Shown: piece by piece, positions 13,035 through 13,175 of the stretch
Layout: each line of letters begins with the position of its first letter
How positions within the stretch are numbered: the first letter of the stretch is position 1
NCBI GenBank assembly: GCA_030533315.1
Contig: JAUNJL010000066.1
Span: 1-13,175 of the forward strand
DNA: 13,175 bases
Reading direction: 5' to 3'
Source of the DNA: Eubacteriales bacterium
GTDB taxonomy: Bacteria > Bacillota_A > Clostridia > Lachnospirales > Lachnospiraceae
The notes under the pieces: generated by a model
Told to the model about the DNA's origin: nothing
The model's database searches: none
The model's input: only the letters and a program-made list of their open reading frames with translations
Made by a program: the position numbers and the translations under genes

Positions 13035-13175
13035 AGGTTCTGGTAGTCAGCGACACCCACGGCCGGGACCGGGGGCTGGAGCGTGTGGTGGAAAAGGAGG
13101 CCCCCTTCGATTACCTGATTCACTGTGGGGATGTGGAGGGAAGGGATATTTTTGTGGAAGCCCTGGCGGAATGTC
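13031..13175 (+). CDS. Metallophosphoesterase, YsnB/MJ0936 type, N-terminal fragment
   Basis: The first 48 codons are present; the gene runs off the right edge. The product begins MKVLVVSDTHGRDRGLE and contains YLIHCGDVEG, the first two metal-binding motifs (D-x-H and G-D) of calcineurin-like phosphoesterases. Its start overlaps the rdgB stop by four bases (ATGA). Gene order matches B. subtilis ysnA-ysnB. The GNHE/GNCD and GHTH motifs lie beyond the window, so subfamily and completeness cannot be confirmed. Confidence 0.85.
   Translation, partial: MKVLVVSDTHGRDRGLERVVEKEAPFDYLIHCGDVEGRDIFVEALAEC

Noticed and set aside
1..13175. Mobile elements, CRISPR arrays, toxin-antitoxin or phage-defence modules
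   Set aside because: No transposase, integrase, regular spacer-repeat array or defence-type protein was seen; identified genes are metabolic, envelope or housekeeping.

Overview
The window reads as chromosomal DNA of an anaerobic Firmicute, most likely a Lachnospiraceae-type Clostridium relative. Signs are strong AGGAGG ribosome-binding sites, sigma-A type promoters, GC-moderate coding with AT-rich spacers, a clostridial-type araR-araA-araB set, a HAAS-domain membrane protein, and a formate-tetrahydrofolate ligase behind a ZTP-type riboswitch. No tRNA, rRNA, CRISPR array, transposase or phage gene was found.

Left part, minus strand (1-2465). A lipoprotein-type FAD:protein FMN transferase (ApbE), a NusG-domain-II protein (EetA-like) and a six-helix-type membrane protein (EetB/Gx transporter-like) form a compact operon. 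They resemble a reduced version of the flavin-based extracellular electron transfer locus. A possible 36-codon ORF lies in the leader. Beyond this operon, fhs starts at the window edge with its own TTGACA-17-TAAAGT promoter, a ZTP riboswitch with a covarying pseudoknot, and an overlapping intrinsic terminator. This links one-carbon metabolism to purine-intermediate (ZMP/ZTP) levels.

Centre, plus strand (2626-7793). A HAAS/DUF1700-type membrane protein is transcribed divergently from the ApbE operon and ends at a good terminator. An L-arabinose unit follows: AraR (GntR-type DNA-binding domain plus LacI-type sensor), L-arabinose isomerase and an FGGY kinase of the AraB type. A perfect 12-bp-arm palindrome precedes araR, and a strong, nearly symmetric terminator closes the unit. 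The epimerase AraD and an arabinose transporter are not in the window.

Spacer and secreted protein (7794-9613). A hairpin-rich segment bounded by 11-bp direct repeats separates araB from a convergent gene for a 535-residue secreted acidic protein that I do not recognise. That gene has an extended -10 promoter. Its upstream spacer contains strong hairpins with two mutually exclusive foldings.

Right part, plus strand (9925-13175). A very unusual 65-residue Ser/Asn/Lys/Thr-rich protein comes first, then a housekeeping run: single-domain rhodanese, YfcE-type phosphodiesterase, THUMP-domain rRNA methyltransferase (RlmL/YpsC type), RdgB/HAM1 nucleotide-pool sanitiser, and a second metallophosphoesterase (YsnB type) that overlaps rdgB by four bases and runs off the end.

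No clearly new multi-gene system is evident. The items most worth a second look are the riboswitch leader with an internal copy of its pseudoknot strand, the reduced flavin electron-transfer operon, the two structured spacers, and the two unrecognised proteins.
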